Positions 47,291 to 56,625 of a stretch of 64,000 bases of DNA are shown here, one piece after another. This DNA is from Desulfurellaceae bacterium bin18 (GTDB lineage Bacteria; Desulfobacterota; Binatia; Bin18), in the NCBI GenBank assembly GCA_002238415.1, contig MPMI01000011.1, positions 51,019 to 115,018 on the forward strand, given 5' to 3'. The translations under genes and the position numbers were made by a program. The number at the start of each line of letters is the position of its first letter. Position 1 is the stretch's first letter. The notes beneath the pieces were generated by a model that had not been told where the DNA came from, did no database searches, and saw only the letters and a program-made list of their open reading frames with translations.

Positions 47291-49938
47291 CGGCTGAAAT
47301 TTTTGGCCAGGCATACACGATTCTGTCGCCGAAGTTCTTGTGGCTCCTCCTGCTGCTGCCCTTGCTGTGGCTGCCCTTACGCGGCCGCTCTCGGCGAGGT
47401 GTGCTCCTGGGCGCAACGCTGCTGCGGACAGTGGCCGCGCTCCTGATTATTCTGGCCCTGGCCGGTCTGAGTCATCAGACCATTCTGTCCGATCAGCGCT
47501 TAGCCGTTGTCGCGGCGGTTGATACCTCAGACAGTATTGCCGCAGCAGCCCGGATCTGGATGCAGACCTATCTGGGACAGCTCAAAGCGGCGCTTTCCGC
47601 ACAAGATGAACTTGCCATCCTCTCATTTGCAACCGATACTCAGCTCATTCTCGCTCCCGGTCCGGCGACCCAGGCGACCTTGCCCGAGTCGCTGCCGTCG
47701 CCTGACCGTGCAACAAGCACCAATATCGCGCAGGCGCTTGAACGTTCTTTTGCCCTGTATCCCGAGGGGGCGGAAAAACGCCTGCTCCTCCTGACCGATG
47801 GCAATGAGACAACCGGCGTGGCCCGCCAGACCGTACCCGCGGCCCGTCAAATGGGCATCGCCATTTATCCAGTCATTCCCCCCGGCGGACAACAGGCCGA
47901 AGTCTCCCTGGAAAAGTTTGTGGTTCCGCCGCTGGCTCGTGAGGGCAGCGTCTTTGATATGCGCCTCGTTGTGCGCAACGGCCATGGCCAGCCTGTTCCA
48001 GGCAGAGCGGACATTTATGCCGACGATCAGCTCCTGACCCGTCAAACGGTGAGTCTGGAGCCCGGCCTGTCAGTTTTGGAGATTCCCGCTCAAATCCTTC
48101 AGCGCGGCAACTATCTGCTGCGCGCCGAGATGCAGACGGACGCCGATACCATCGCCGGGAACAATAGCCAGAGTACAAATCTGGCGGTCGCCGGGAAAAC
48201 GCGTGCCTTGGTCATTACCGACAACCCAAAGACCCACTTGGCGCGGGCCCTGCAGCTCAAGGAAGTGGATATCGAGTTCCGGCGTCCCGAGGGTCTGCCA
48301 ACCAGTCTGCCCCGGCTGCTCGACTATAATAGCGTAGTCTTTGACGACATCGGCCGTAAAGACGTAACCGCGCGGCAGATGACCGCCATTGAGCGCTATG
48401 TGCGCGACTTTGGGGGGGGCTTTCTCATGGCCGGCGGAGCGCGGACGTTTGGGACGCTCGACTATCAGAACTCCGCCATCGAACGCATCTTGCCGGTCTC
48501 CTTTCACGAGCAGCGTCCGCAAAAAAAGAAGCGGATTCCGATCGCTCTCTTTCTATTGATCGACCGCTCGAACAGCATGGGCTACAACAGCCGCGTGCGC
48601 GGTCTGCACGACGGCCAGAAGATGGAGTATGCCCAGAAGGCGGCCATCGCCGTCCTGGGTCAACTCAAAAATACCGATCTGGCGGGCGCCATTGCCTTTG
48701 ACTCGGAAGCCTATGCCCTGTCCGCCTTAGGGCGGCTGTCCAAGAATCGCTCGACGCTGCGGAGTCGCATCGGGCGCCTCCGCTATGGCGGTGGGACGGA
48801 TTTCTATAATGCCCTGGAAGCCGCGGCCGATCAGTTGAGTCGGAGTCGGCGGTCCATTCGGCATATTATTTTGCTCACGGATGGTGATACCAACCGCAGT
48901 CCGACCGATCATTATCCACTGATAAAAACCATTGCCCAGCGCCAGATCTCGATTACGACCATTCGGATTGGGAGCGATACCGTCAACCTGCAACTCCTGT
49001 CGTATATGTCTGAGAAAACAGGCGGGCGTTTTTACCATGTTGAAGACGCCACCATGCTGCCCCAACTCTTGGTGCGGGACACCCGTCAGACCCTGCGCCA
49101 GCAAGATCAGGAAGACGAGGGTCCCAAGGATATCGTCCCCCAAGTCGACGTTCGGGGACAGATTTTACGCGGTCTGTCCGACTTCCCAGCCCTGGACGAA
49201 TATATGCTGACCAAGCCCAAGAAGCGGGCGAACGTCCAGCTCTATACCGACGTCCACGGCGAACGGGACCCGCTCCTGGCCACCTGGCAGTACGGTCTGG
49301 GCAAGGTCGTCGTCGTTCCCTTTGATCCGAGCGGTGCCGGCTCGGGGGATTGGATCCGCTGGGAACGTTTCGGAAAATTCTGGTCTCAGGCGGTTCGGTG
49401 GGCCATGCGGAATGAAACGCCGCTGGATTATCGATTGAGCGCGACCAAGCGCGGCGAACGCACGATCCTCCGTGTCGAATCCTTTGACAATACGCAGGAC
49501 AGCATCCTCCAGGCCCGGCTGGCCAGTGGAACCCGAAGCGAGACCCTGACCCTCATGCCAGTCGCCCCGCGTATCTCCGAAGCCGTCCTGCCCGCCCGCT
49601 ACACGGGCAACGTTCCCGTCACCATTATCAAGCGGAAGGGCAATACGATCCTGAACCAGCGGAGCCAGACGGTTCTGGTCGGACAGGAAGTAGACGGCGC
49701 GTTGAAGGAATATCGCCAACAACAACCCAACCGGCCCTTGCTGCACGCCCTGGCCGAAGGAACGGGCGGCAGCCTCAACCCGACGTTTGACGAACTCACC
49801 TCCCACGTCCGGGGCGGCCAGAAAGTTCTCCTCCATCCGCTCGAAAACACCCTCATTGTCATCGCCCTTTTCTTTCTCCTGGCCGACATCGCCCTGCGTG
49901 TCTTGTTCGGGCCGCTGCCGGAGACCATACCGCTCTGA
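47287..49938 (+). CDS. large membrane VWA / glutamine-amidotransferase-like protein
   Basis: From ATG 47287 the product is 883 residues. It has two N-terminal helices (FLWLLLLLPLLWLPL; LLRTVAALLIILALAGL), a first VWA-like domain (AVDTSDSIAAAA), a beta-sandwich, and a GATase1-like region (VVFDDIGRKDVTARQM, GGGFLMAGGARTFG). A second VWA follows (LFLLIDRSNSMGYNSR, HIILLTDGDTNRS), then another beta domain and a C-terminal helix (LIVIALFFLLADIALRVLF). This domain order is typical of the last gene in MoxR/BatA operons. The frame is open back to 47245 inside the gene before. Confidence 0.85.
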   Translation: MTAEIFGQAYTILSPKFLWLLLLLPLLWLPLRGRSRRGVLLGATLLRTVAALLIILALAGLSHQTILSDQRLAVVAAVDTSDSIAAAARIWMQTYLGQLKAALSAQDELAILSFATDTQLILAPGPATQATLPESLPSPDRATSTNIAQALERSFALYPEGAEKRLLLLTDGNETTGVARQTVPAARQMGIAIYPVIPPGGQQAEVSLEKFVVPPLAREGSVFDMRLVVRNGHGQPVPGRADIYADDQLLTRQTVSLEPGLSVLEIPAQILQRGNYLLRAEMQTDADTIAGNNSQSTNLAVAGKTRALVITDNPKTHLARALQLKEVDIEFRRPEGLPTSLPRLLDYNSVVFDDIGRKDVTARQMTAIERYVRDFGGGFLMAGGARTFGTLDYQNSAIERILPVSFHEQRPQKKKRIPIALFLLIDRSNSMGYNSRVRGLHDGQKMEYAQKAAIAVLGQLKNTDLAGAIAFDSEAYALSALGRLSKNRSTLRSRIGRLRYGGGTDFYNALEAAADQLSRSRRSIRHIILLTDGDTNRSPTDHYPLIKTIAQRQISITTIRIGSDTVNLQLLSYMSEKTGGRFYHVEDATMLPQLLVRDTRQTLRQQDQEDEGPKDIVPQVDVRGQILRGLSDFPALDEYMLTKPKKRANVQLYTDVHGERDPLLATWQYGLGKVVVVPFDPSGAGSGDWIRWERFGKFWSQAVRWAMRNETPLDYRLSATKRGERTILRVESFDNTQDSILQARLASGTRSETLTLMPVAPRISEAVLPARYTGNVPVTIIKRKGNTILNQRSQTVLVGQEVDGALKEYRQQQPNRPLLHALAEGTGGSLNPTFDELTSHVRGGQKVLLHPLENTLIVIALFFLLADIALRVLFGPLPETIPL

Positions 49939-50056
49939 TTTTTCTCTCATAGTGAGAACGTCCGGGAGAAAGAACGCGCAGGTGGTGTGGTAGTTGCCGG
50001 GGAGTTTTCCAGTTATGTATAACCGTCGTGAGACAACAGCCTAACGAAAGCTGTCT

Positions 50057-50395
50057 ATGCCGATTGCCAGAAACAATATGACCACGACCCCCGCGGTTCC
50101 AGGTCGCACGATTCAGGAAGCACTTGGCATTGTCAGCGCCGAGTGTGTTTTGGGTATCAACGTCTTTCGGGATATGCTGGGTGGCCTGCGGGACTTTTTC
50201 GGAGGTCGGAGCGGGACCCACCAGAAGGCACTACGGGAAGCCAAGGAGACCTGTCTGGGAGAACTCGCGGAGCAAGCCTCGCAGCTCGGTGCCGATGCGG
50301 TTGTCGGTGTCGATATGGACTACAGCGAAATCAGCGGCGGGGGAAAAGGCATGTTGCTGCTGGTCGCGACCGGAACGGCGGTGCGGCTGAAATAG
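50057..50395 (+). CDS. YbjQ family (UPF0145) protein
   Basis: This 112-residue protein of the YbjQ/UPF0145 putative heavy-metal-binding family has LGIVSAECVLGINVFRDMLG, the R-SGTHQKALREAKETCLGEL helix and GADAVVGVDMDYSEISGGGKG. Members form ring-shaped oligomers, but their function is unsettled. ATG 50057 or ATG 50078 may be the start. A lipoprotein gene follows 12 bases later. Confidence 0.85.
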   Translation: MPIARNNMTTTPAVPGRTIQEALGIVSAECVLGINVFRDMLGGLRDFFGGRSGTHQKALREAKETCLGELAEQASQLGADAVVGVDMDYSEISGGGKGMLLLVATGTAVRLK

Positions 50396-50407
50396 CGGCA
50401 GGGAGAT

Positions 50408-50776
50408 TTGAAACTGAGCCACTACCTGAATTTCCATACTGTGAAGGCGCCGAGTGCGTATATCCGCGCTGTCTTGTGCGTGAACCTGATCGTGTTCGGA
50501 GCGTCCTGCTCCTGGCTGCCGTTCAACAAGGGCTGCTGTGAGGATGACCGTAATCTGGGTATCACCTATCTCCAGGAGCAGGAACAATTTCCCACCGCAA
50601 CGCCAGCCTACGGCCGCGCCCGTGACATTGACCCTGGGGCGGGAGAAACCATTACCAAGCCGGGGCTGCTCTCGAAGTATAATCCGCTCAAGGGCTTTAT
50701 GGGCGATGACGAAGACGAGCCGGTCGCCTCAAGTGACGACGAGGATGGATTTTTCGGCAATCTGTTCCCGTTTTGA
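50408..50776 (+). CDS. small lipoprotein of unknown function
   Basis: This 122-residue product starts at TTG 50408 behind AGGGAGA. It has a signal with a lipobox VFGASC (near residue 34), a CCEDD segment after the lipid cysteine, a Pro/Gly-rich middle and a very acidic end (GDDEDEPVASSDDEDGFF). It resembles no family I know. It follows the YbjQ gene and converges on the FIST gene 12 bases away. Confidence 0.55.
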   Translation: MKLSHYLNFHTVKAPSAYIRAVLCVNLIVFGASCSWLPFNKGCCEDDRNLGITYLQEQEQFPTATPAYGRARDIDPGAGETITKPGLLSKYNPLKGFMGDDEDEPVASSDDEDGFFGNLFPF

Positions 50777-50788
50777 CCCTAGACTGTC

Positions 50789-51982
50789 TTAGTGCAGCGG
50801 TTTCTCGCCAACGAGGACCAGGACGCCGGAATACTGGTGGACGATTGCCTGGCGCTGCACCGGGGCAATCTCGCAGCCGGTAAAAAACCCGATAACCGGC
50901 ACATCAGCCAGGTATTGGCTGATGTAGGAAGAGTCGATATCGGGAATCCCGTAGAGCCCGCTGCCACGTCCGACACAGTTAAAATAGAGACCAAACGCCG
51001 GGCGGCTGTGCTGCCAGTTCCGGTCCTGCGCTTCCAGCTCACGTTTCAGATCGGTCCGCGCGCCGTTCCCGTCGCGTAAGGTGAAAACCAGCTTCTGGCC
51101 TTCGACGATCTGGTCCGCTACCGCAATAATACCGCGCTCCGGATCAAAGCCCACGAGGTTCCGCACCACGTATTCGCCAGGGGCGATATGCTGGCGTTCG
51201 GCGTCAACCGGCAGGCCGACGAAGATATAGGCCGCGGCACGACGCAGATCCTCGCGGAGTTGGGGACTCACGCATTCGGCAAAGACTTCAAACGCTGGCC
51301 TGCCGTCAAGCTCAAGAATGAGATTGTTGTGGGCCTTCGTGACCCGATACACGGGACTCACCGGCTGGCAGGCCTGGGAGATGCCAATGGTATAGGTGAA
51401 CTGACCGCTCAGCAGTGCGCCGCTGACTGCGTCACTACTGACCGTGTCTCCACATAACTGGAAGGTCTCACCCACACTCCCGTCCTCAGACGCCCCGCCG
51501 CCAACAAAAGGCACATCCGAAAGCCCGCCTTCGGCGATCCCGTCAAAGAACGCCTGGGAGTCGAAATTATACGTGTCGGGGAAGACAAGCCCCAGATTTT
51601 CGGGACCGAGGTGAGGAGTGAGGCTGGACACGACCTCCTGGCCAACCGCACGTGCCCGGCCACGCAGTTGGGGAACAAAAAAGCGCTGGGCGGACAGCGT
51701 GTCCGACTTCACGGCCAAGACTGCAATACCTGGCGCACGTTCCACTTCTCCAGCCGTGGTCAGCACGCCACCGGCACTACAGCCGACAATCTGACTGGCT
51801 TGCGTTTCAGTGCGGACCGTACGCAGGACGCGCCCGTACCCGGCTCCGTGGTGGGCGGTGGCAAAAACCAGAGCAAAGTCGGCGCGGTCGCCACCCGCCT
51901 GGCTCAAGGCCGCTTGAGCCGCTTCCCGCGTGGCTTGTTCAGCGTCGTGTTGCTTTGAGAGACCAACTCCAGCAACGAGCAT
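50789..51982 (-). CDS. FIST-domain sensor protein
   Basis: This 397-residue protein has FIST_N and FIST_C domains, thought to bind small ligands such as amino acids in signal transduction. Visible signatures are QIVGCSAGGVLTTAGEVER, FPDTYNFDSQAFFDG, VPFVGGGASEDGSVGETFQL, and in the C-part VVRNLVGFDPERGIIAVAD and IGFFTGCEIAP. No transmembrane or output domain is attached, so a partner must carry the signal. It lies 20 bases downstream of an unknown gene on the same strand. Confidence 0.85.
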   Translation of the reverse strand: MLVAGVGLSKQHDAEQATREAAQAALSQAGGDRADFALVFATAHHGAGYGRVLRTVRTETQASQIVGCSAGGVLTTAGEVERAPGIAVLAVKSDTLSAQRFFVPQLRGRARAVGQEVVSSLTPHLGPENLGLVFPDTYNFDSQAFFDGIAEGGLSDVPFVGGGASEDGSVGETFQLCGDTVSSDAVSGALLSGQFTYTIGISQACQPVSPVYRVTKAHNNLILELDGRPAFEVFAECVSPQLREDLRRAAAYIFVGLPVDAERQHIAPGEYVVRNLVGFDPERGIIAVADQIVEGQKLVFTLRDGNGARTDLKRELEAQDRNWQHSRPAFGLYFNCVGRGSGLYGIPDIDSSYISQYLADVPVIGFFTGCEIAPVQRQAIVHQYSGVLVLVGEKPLH

Positions 51983-52002
51983 ACGTGCTCCTCACAACCG
52001 GT

Positions 52003-52686
52003 CTAGTCCGGTTTCTTGAGGCCGAGCCGTTCGTAATATTTCTCCGGGACTTTGTCCGGGTCTTTATAAATAATAAAAGAACAGTGCTCTTTTCCGAGCA
52101 CGGCGGCCGGCTCGACCACCACAAAAGGTTTTCCATTTTTCTCGATGTCAACCAACTCCATCGGCGGCTCATGGGCACAGTACACGGGAAAGTCAGCGCG
52201 GTTATAGGTCATCCGCTGCGGCTTTTCCACCGTATGAAAGGCGTCAGGTCCCTCGTATTTGCCTTCGAGGACCATGCGTCCCCCACTGCCGCAGGGCCGC
52301 ATCTGAATAACGACCTTGTCCTCATCCTCTTCAATATGCATGGGCTGGAGATGGCCTCGCAGCCCGGCCACAAACATCTTGATCTTCCGAGGCAGTTCTT
52401 GGGGGTCTTGCGGCATTTTTTCCAGATTCGGCAGCCACCAGGCTTTCACGCCGGCCGTCATGATCTCTTCCAGCACCTCGTCGCCAAAGCGTTTCCCTAC
52501 CTCGCTCAACGTCGCGGTTGTCCAGTTCCGGTACAGATCGTGCATCCCGAGGAATTCATTATACATGCGGTTCGCAATCTTCTTGGCCTGCTCGGCATCC
52601 CCGGCGTCAATGGCTTCCGTTAAACGGTCCACGGTGCGTTTACCCATCTCACGGATTTCTTCTTCGGAAAAAAAGCGCTCACTCAT
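52003..52686 (-). CDS. unrecognised cysteine-containing protein
   Basis: From ATG 52686 (AGGAGGGG site) the product is 227 residues. The N-terminal part is helical (FSEEEIREMGKRTVDRLTEA, EAIDAGDAEQAKKIANRMYN), followed by NEFLGMHDLYRNW. The C-terminal part is beta-rich with three conserved-looking cysteines, in RPCGSGGRM, VYCAHEPPME and KEHCSFIIYKDP, which might form a metal or thiol site. Similarity to ATC-hydrolase-type proteins is possible but I cannot confirm it. It is followed by the FIST gene. The frame is open to 52785 without good coding signals. Confidence 0.6.
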   Translation of the reverse strand: MSERFFSEEEIREMGKRTVDRLTEAIDAGDAEQAKKIANRMYNEFLGMHDLYRNWTTATLSEVGKRFGDEVLEEIMTAGVKAWWLPNLEKMPQDPQELPRKIKMFVAGLRGHLQPMHIEEDEDKVVIQMRPCGSGGRMVLEGKYEGPDAFHTVEKPQRMTYNRADFPVYCAHEPPMELVDIEKNGKPFVVVEPAAVLGKEHCSFIIYKDPDKVPEKYYERLGLKKPD

Positions 52687-52809
52687 ACGATCCCCTCCTG
52701 TGGTGACACTGCCTGTCTCGGGGTATATCCCAATCCGCCACTCCATTGCAAAGGGCTGGGCGTCTGGATACCGTACCGCTGACAAGGGGCTGAAAGGACT
52801 GGACTGATT

Positions 52810-54870
52810 GTGGCTCGTGGAGGCGGGGGGCAGAACCGAGCATTTGCGCGCACGGCCAACGTCAAGCTATCGCCCATCAAGGCGATGGAACTGGCGGCCA
52901 GCCGGGTGCCGGACGTGGTCTCTCTGGCCCAAGGCATCCCCAGCTTTGATACGCCCGAACCGATCAAATCCTTTGTCCAGCAAAAAATCGCCGAGGGTGC
53001 GTGTGCCACCTATTCGCTGACCCCTGGCTTACCCCAACTGCGCGAATGTATTGCCGAGTCGCTGCTGCGAGAAGGCATGCACTACGACCCGGACCAGGAG
53101 ATCATTGTTTCCAGCGGCTCGATTGAGGCCATTGCCGCAACACTGCTGGCCCTCACTCAGCCGGGAGATGAGATCATTCTTTCCTCACCCAGCTATGCCT
53201 CCTACCAGGAGGTCGTCCGCATCGCCGGCTGTACTCCGCGCTTCGCCCCGCTTCGCGAGGAGCAGAATTTTGCCTTTGATGAAGAGGCGTTCGAGTCCTG
53301 CCTGTCGCCACACACGCGAGCGATCTTGTACTGCAACCCCAACAATCCAACCGGGACGGTCTTCTCAGAAACGGAAACGCGCGCCCTGATTGCGCTGGCC
53401 GAGCGGCATGATCTCTTTCTGATTATCGATGAGGCCTATAAGGATTTTGTGTACACGCTAGAAGCGTATTTCAGTCCGGCTCAGGTCGCCGATGTCCGCC
53501 AGCGCATTGTACGAATTTTCACCTTCTCCAAAGCCTACGGGATGACGGGCTGGCGGGTCGGCTATCTCCATTCCGACGCGCGGAATGTCCAGGAAATCCT
53601 CAAAGTGCACGATGCCCTGGTGACCTGCGCACCGGTTGTGTCGCAATATGCCGCCCTGGCGGCGCTCGAATACGGACACGAACATATTACGACCTTTCGG
53701 CAGGCGTTTAAGCAGCGCCGCGACCTGACACTCACCCATCTCGATCAGCTCTCACATGTGTTTGACTACCAGAAACCCGAAGGGGCCTATTTTGTCTTTC
53801 CCCGGATCAAAGACGTAATTGTCCACGCCCGCGATTCGTACGCCCTCGCCTACGACATTCTGGAAAAGGCGAAGGTTGCCGTTGTCCCCGGCATTGCCTT
53901 TGGACCCAGCGGCGAGGCCCATATCCGACTGAACTTCGGACGCCGGACGGACGATATTACCACTGCCTTCGAGCGTCTCAGCGAGTACTTCAGTCCGGCA
54001 GCTGCGCGTCGGGCGCAACACACTCAGCGCCGTGCAAGTCGACCAGCAGCCTCGGCAGCAGAGCGTATCTCGTCTCCTCCCATCCCACGTATCTCGCGTG
54101 ACCTCTTTTCCTATCAGCGTATACGTAGCTTCGCCGTCCTGATATTGCGTGCGCTCGCCCGTCTGAGTCTGTGGCGGAAAAATCCCCAGGTGATTGCTAT
54201 CGCCGGTAGCCACGGCAAGACCGTTATCAAGCGTATTGTGACCGAGCTCTTGGCCCAGCGGTACCGGGTCCAGCCCAATCCCCGTTCCTACAATACCGAT
54301 ATTGGCCTGCCCCTTGCCATCCTCAATATCGAATTGGCTTCGGTTCGCTTGCGGGACCTCGCGCGCGGTTTCGCCCGGGCAGTCTGGACCGCGCTCTTCA
54401 ATACCGGGGCACCCGACATCCTCGTGCTCGAATTCGGCGTCCGCCATCGGGGCGATATGCAGCAGTTAATCCGAACGGTGATCCCCGACATTGCCATCCT
54501 GACAACCTTGACGCCGAGCTATAGCACCGATGTCGAGGAGTTACACACGCTCCAGGATGAAATGCGGGTGTTATGTCGCGCGGACGGAGCCAGTTGTCGG
54601 TTTGTAATCGATGGGGATGACCCACTGCTCCAGGATGTCATCGCGTCCTTACCCACGCCGCCGCTGCTCCTGCATCGCTCGGCGTGGAGCATCGAGGAGA
54701 GCGGCCTCCAGCTCCAGAGCCCTGATAGGCGGTATGCGGTGACGCGGGAAATCATTGGTGAGAATGAGCGGTTTTCGGTCCAGGCGGCCGTGGCCGTGGC
54801 CGAACACTGGACCGATCTGTCCCCTGCCGAGATTCAGCGTTTCCTCAGTGAAAACACCACCGTGCGCTAA
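52810..54870 (+). CDS. class I aminotransferase fused to a MurF-like Mur ligase domain
   Basis: This 686-residue protein has two unrelated enzymes in one frame. Residues 15-395 are a PLP aminotransferase of fold type I with CNPNNPTGTVFSE, LIIDEAYKDF and the Schiff-base lysine Lys241 in TFSKAYGMTGWRVGY. After an Arg/Ala/Ser-rich linker (about 397-440), residues 455-686 resemble the Mur ligase central domain: P-loop IAIAGSHGKTVIKR (466-471), NPRSYNTDIGLPLAIL, LVLEFGVRHRGDM and AILTTLTPSYSTDVE. The C-terminal Mur domain is absent. The start is GTG 52810. It could transaminate a substrate and link it to an amino acid, but this is inference. Confidence 0.85.
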   Translation: MARGGGGQNRAFARTANVKLSPIKAMELAASRVPDVVSLAQGIPSFDTPEPIKSFVQQKIAEGACATYSLTPGLPQLRECIAESLLREGMHYDPDQEIIVSSGSIEAIAATLLALTQPGDEIILSSPSYASYQEVVRIAGCTPRFAPLREEQNFAFDEEAFESCLSPHTRAILYCNPNNPTGTVFSETETRALIALAERHDLFLIIDEAYKDFVYTLEAYFSPAQVADVRQRIVRIFTFSKAYGMTGWRVGYLHSDARNVQEILKVHDALVTCAPVVSQYAALAALEYGHEHITTFRQAFKQRRDLTLTHLDQLSHVFDYQKPEGAYFVFPRIKDVIVHARDSYALAYDILEKAKVAVVPGIAFGPSGEAHIRLNFGRRTDDITTAFERLSEYFSPAAARRAQHTQRRASRPAASAAERISSPPIPRISRDLFSYQRIRSFAVLILRALARLSLWRKNPQVIAIAGSHGKTVIKRIVTELLAQRYRVQPNPRSYNTDIGLPLAILNIELASVRLRDLARGFARAVWTALFNTGAPDILVLEFGVRHRGDMQQLIRTVIPDIAILTTLTPSYSTDVEELHTLQDEMRVLCRADGASCRFVIDGDDPLLQDVIASLPTPPLLLHRSAWSIEESGLQLQSPDRRYAVTREIIGENERFSVQAAVAVAEHWTDLSPAEIQRFLSENTTVR

Positions 54871-54889
54871 AACCGGTCCTGGTCCTACT

Positions 54890-54931
54890 TGCAATACAGG
54901 GCCGACTCGTATTATGCTTTATCCCTGTATG
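54890..54931 (+). promoter_or_regulatory. candidate promoter with overlapping palindrome before the CNNM gene
   Basis: TTGCAA (54890-54895), 18 bases and TATGCT (54914-54919) form a plausible promoter. ATACAGGG (54895-54902) and CCCTGTAT (54924-54931) are perfect inverted arms flanking the -10, as an operator would be. The rest of the 142-base gap shows nothing else. Confidence 0.4.
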
Positions 54932-55012
54932 GACGACCCTCCATCTGATGACCCTTGGCCTGAGACTCAACTGCGGCTTTCCCCAGCCAGCCGGGAGGTG
55001 TGAAGCGCACGC

Positions 55013-56362
55013 ATGGAGAGTCCAGCCCTCGGTCTGCTCATCACACTCCTGCTGGTCCTGGTCAACGCCTTTTTTGTCGCGGCAGAGTTTGCAATCGTCA
55101 AGGTTCGTGCGTCCCAGATCGAACTCCTGGTTCAGGCCGGCAGCCGAACGGCCAAGATGGGCCAGTATCTCATCACCCACCTCGATGCCTCCCTGTCGAC
55201 GATCCAACTCGGCATTACCCTGACTTCTCTGGGGTTGGGCTGGATCGGGGAGCCGATTGTGGCCAAACTCATTATTGAATTTATGCGCCTGGTCGGCCTG
55301 GAGGCCGACCAGGATTTAGCGCACAGTATCGCCCTGCCGGTTGCCTTTATCCTGCTCACATTTCTTCTTATTGTCTTTGGCGAACTTGCCCCCAAAGCGC
55401 TTGCCATCCAGCATTCCCAGTCAATAACGCTCGCCGTCGCCTTTCCGCTACGGTTTTTTTACCTTCTCTTTTCTCCGGCGATTGTTGCGCTCAACTGGAC
55501 CTCCAACCAGGTGCTGCGGCTCTTTGGCCTTCGGCCGGCGAGCGAAGCGGAGCACTATCACTCGGGCGAAGAGCTGCGCTTCCTGCTTGAGCAGGGCCGC
55601 GAGGGCGGCACGATCGAGGAAGAGGAGCACGAGTTGATTGAGAACGTCTTTGAGTTTGGGGAGACCAGCGTGCGGGAAATCATGGTTCCCCGGACCAATA
55701 TCGCCGCCATCGAGGTCACCTCCTCCCGCAGTGCTCTGATCAATCTGCTGGTTGAAGGCGGCTATAGCCGGATACCGGTGTACGAAGATTCACTCGACAA
55801 TATTATTGGGGTTGTGCATGCCAAAGATCTCATTACCCTCATGGAACATCGGGATCTGATCATTCTGCGCGACCTCCTCCGGCCCGCGTTCTTTGTACCG
55901 GAGACGAAACCGATCGACGATCTGCTGCGGGAGTTTCAACGCCGCAAGGTGCATATTGCCATGGTAGTGGATGAGTTTGGCAGTACGGCCGGCCTCGTCA
56001 CCATGGAAGATATTCTTGAGGAGTTGGTTGGAGAGATTCAGGACGAGCACGACAGCGAGAACCACGATATTGAAAAAGTCTCCAATCAGACCTATATCGT
56101 CAACGCGGCCCTTTCTATTGCCGATGTCAACGATCACATTAACGAGTTTGAGCTGCCCGAGGGGAATGACTACACCAGCGTGGGTGGCCTCATCAATAAA
56201 TGGCTCGGGCGTATCCCTGAGGTCAATGAGATATTTGAGTACGACGCGCTACGCATGACCGTCCTCAAAACCGACAATCACCATGTCACCCAGGTCAAAA
56301 TAGAAAATTTGTCAGACCTCACACCCCCACCGGCCACCTCCCTGATAAAGGAGGAAGCATGA
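55013..56362 (+). CDS. CNNM/HlyC-CorC family membrane transporter (DUF21-CBS)
   Basis: This 449-residue inner-membrane protein has a DUF21/CNNM domain with helices at about 5-25, 62-80, 95-120 and 130-150, and the sequence NAFFVAAEFAIVKVRASQI. Paired CBS domains follow (MVPRTNIAAIEVTSS; VHAKDLITLMEHRDL), then a CorC/HlyC C-terminal domain (VVDEFGSTAGLVTMEDILEE). Relatives export Mg2+ or Co2+. Older names call it hemolysin. It overlaps the DUF836 gene by four bases. Confidence 0.9.
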   Translation: MESPALGLLITLLLVLVNAFFVAAEFAIVKVRASQIELLVQAGSRTAKMGQYLITHLDASLSTIQLGITLTSLGLGWIGEPIVAKLIIEFMRLVGLEADQDLAHSIALPVAFILLTFLLIVFGELAPKALAIQHSQSITLAVAFPLRFFYLLFSPAIVALNWTSNQVLRLFGLRPASEAEHYHSGEELRFLLEQGREGGTIEEEEHELIENVFEFGETSVREIMVPRTNIAAIEVTSSRSALINLLVEGGYSRIPVYEDSLDNIIGVVHAKDLITLMEHRDLIILRDLLRPAFFVPETKPIDDLLREFQRRKVHIAMVVDEFGSTAGLVTMEDILEELVGEIQDEHDSENHDIEKVSNQTYIVNAALSIADVNDHINEFELPEGNDYTSVGGLINKWLGRIPEVNEIFEYDALRMTVLKTDNHHVTQVKIENLSDLTPPPATSLIKEEA

Positions 56363-56625
56363 CACCCTCGCTGACCCTGTATTCTCGTCCGGGCTGCTGC
56401 TTGTGTGACGACATGAAAGCGATTGTGGCCGAGGTCCAGGCCGACACGGCTTTCACCGTAACGGAAGTCGATATTTCAGCTCGGCCGGAACTCGAAGCTC
56501 GCTTTGGCCAAGACATTCCCGTGCTGTTTATCAATGGCCGTAAGGCGTTCAAATATCGAGTCACCGTCGGCGCGCTACGCCGGCGTCTGCACCGCTCCGG
56601 GGCGGAGACGAGGGCGCTGCCGTGA
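56359..56625 (+). CDS. glutaredoxin-like (DUF836) protein
   Basis: This 88-residue thioredoxin-fold protein has LTLYSRPGCCLCDDMKA (Cys-Cys-Leu-Cys active site), the beta-alpha unit with VTEVDISARPEL, and IPVLFINGRKAF with its cis-Pro. It probably performs thiol-disulfide exchange. It overlaps both its neighbours by four bases, so translation of the three genes is coupled. Confidence 0.85.
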   Translation: MTPSLTLYSRPGCCLCDDMKAIVAEVQADTAFTVTEVDISARPELEARFGQDIPVLFINGRKAFKYRVTVGALRRRLHRSGAETRALP

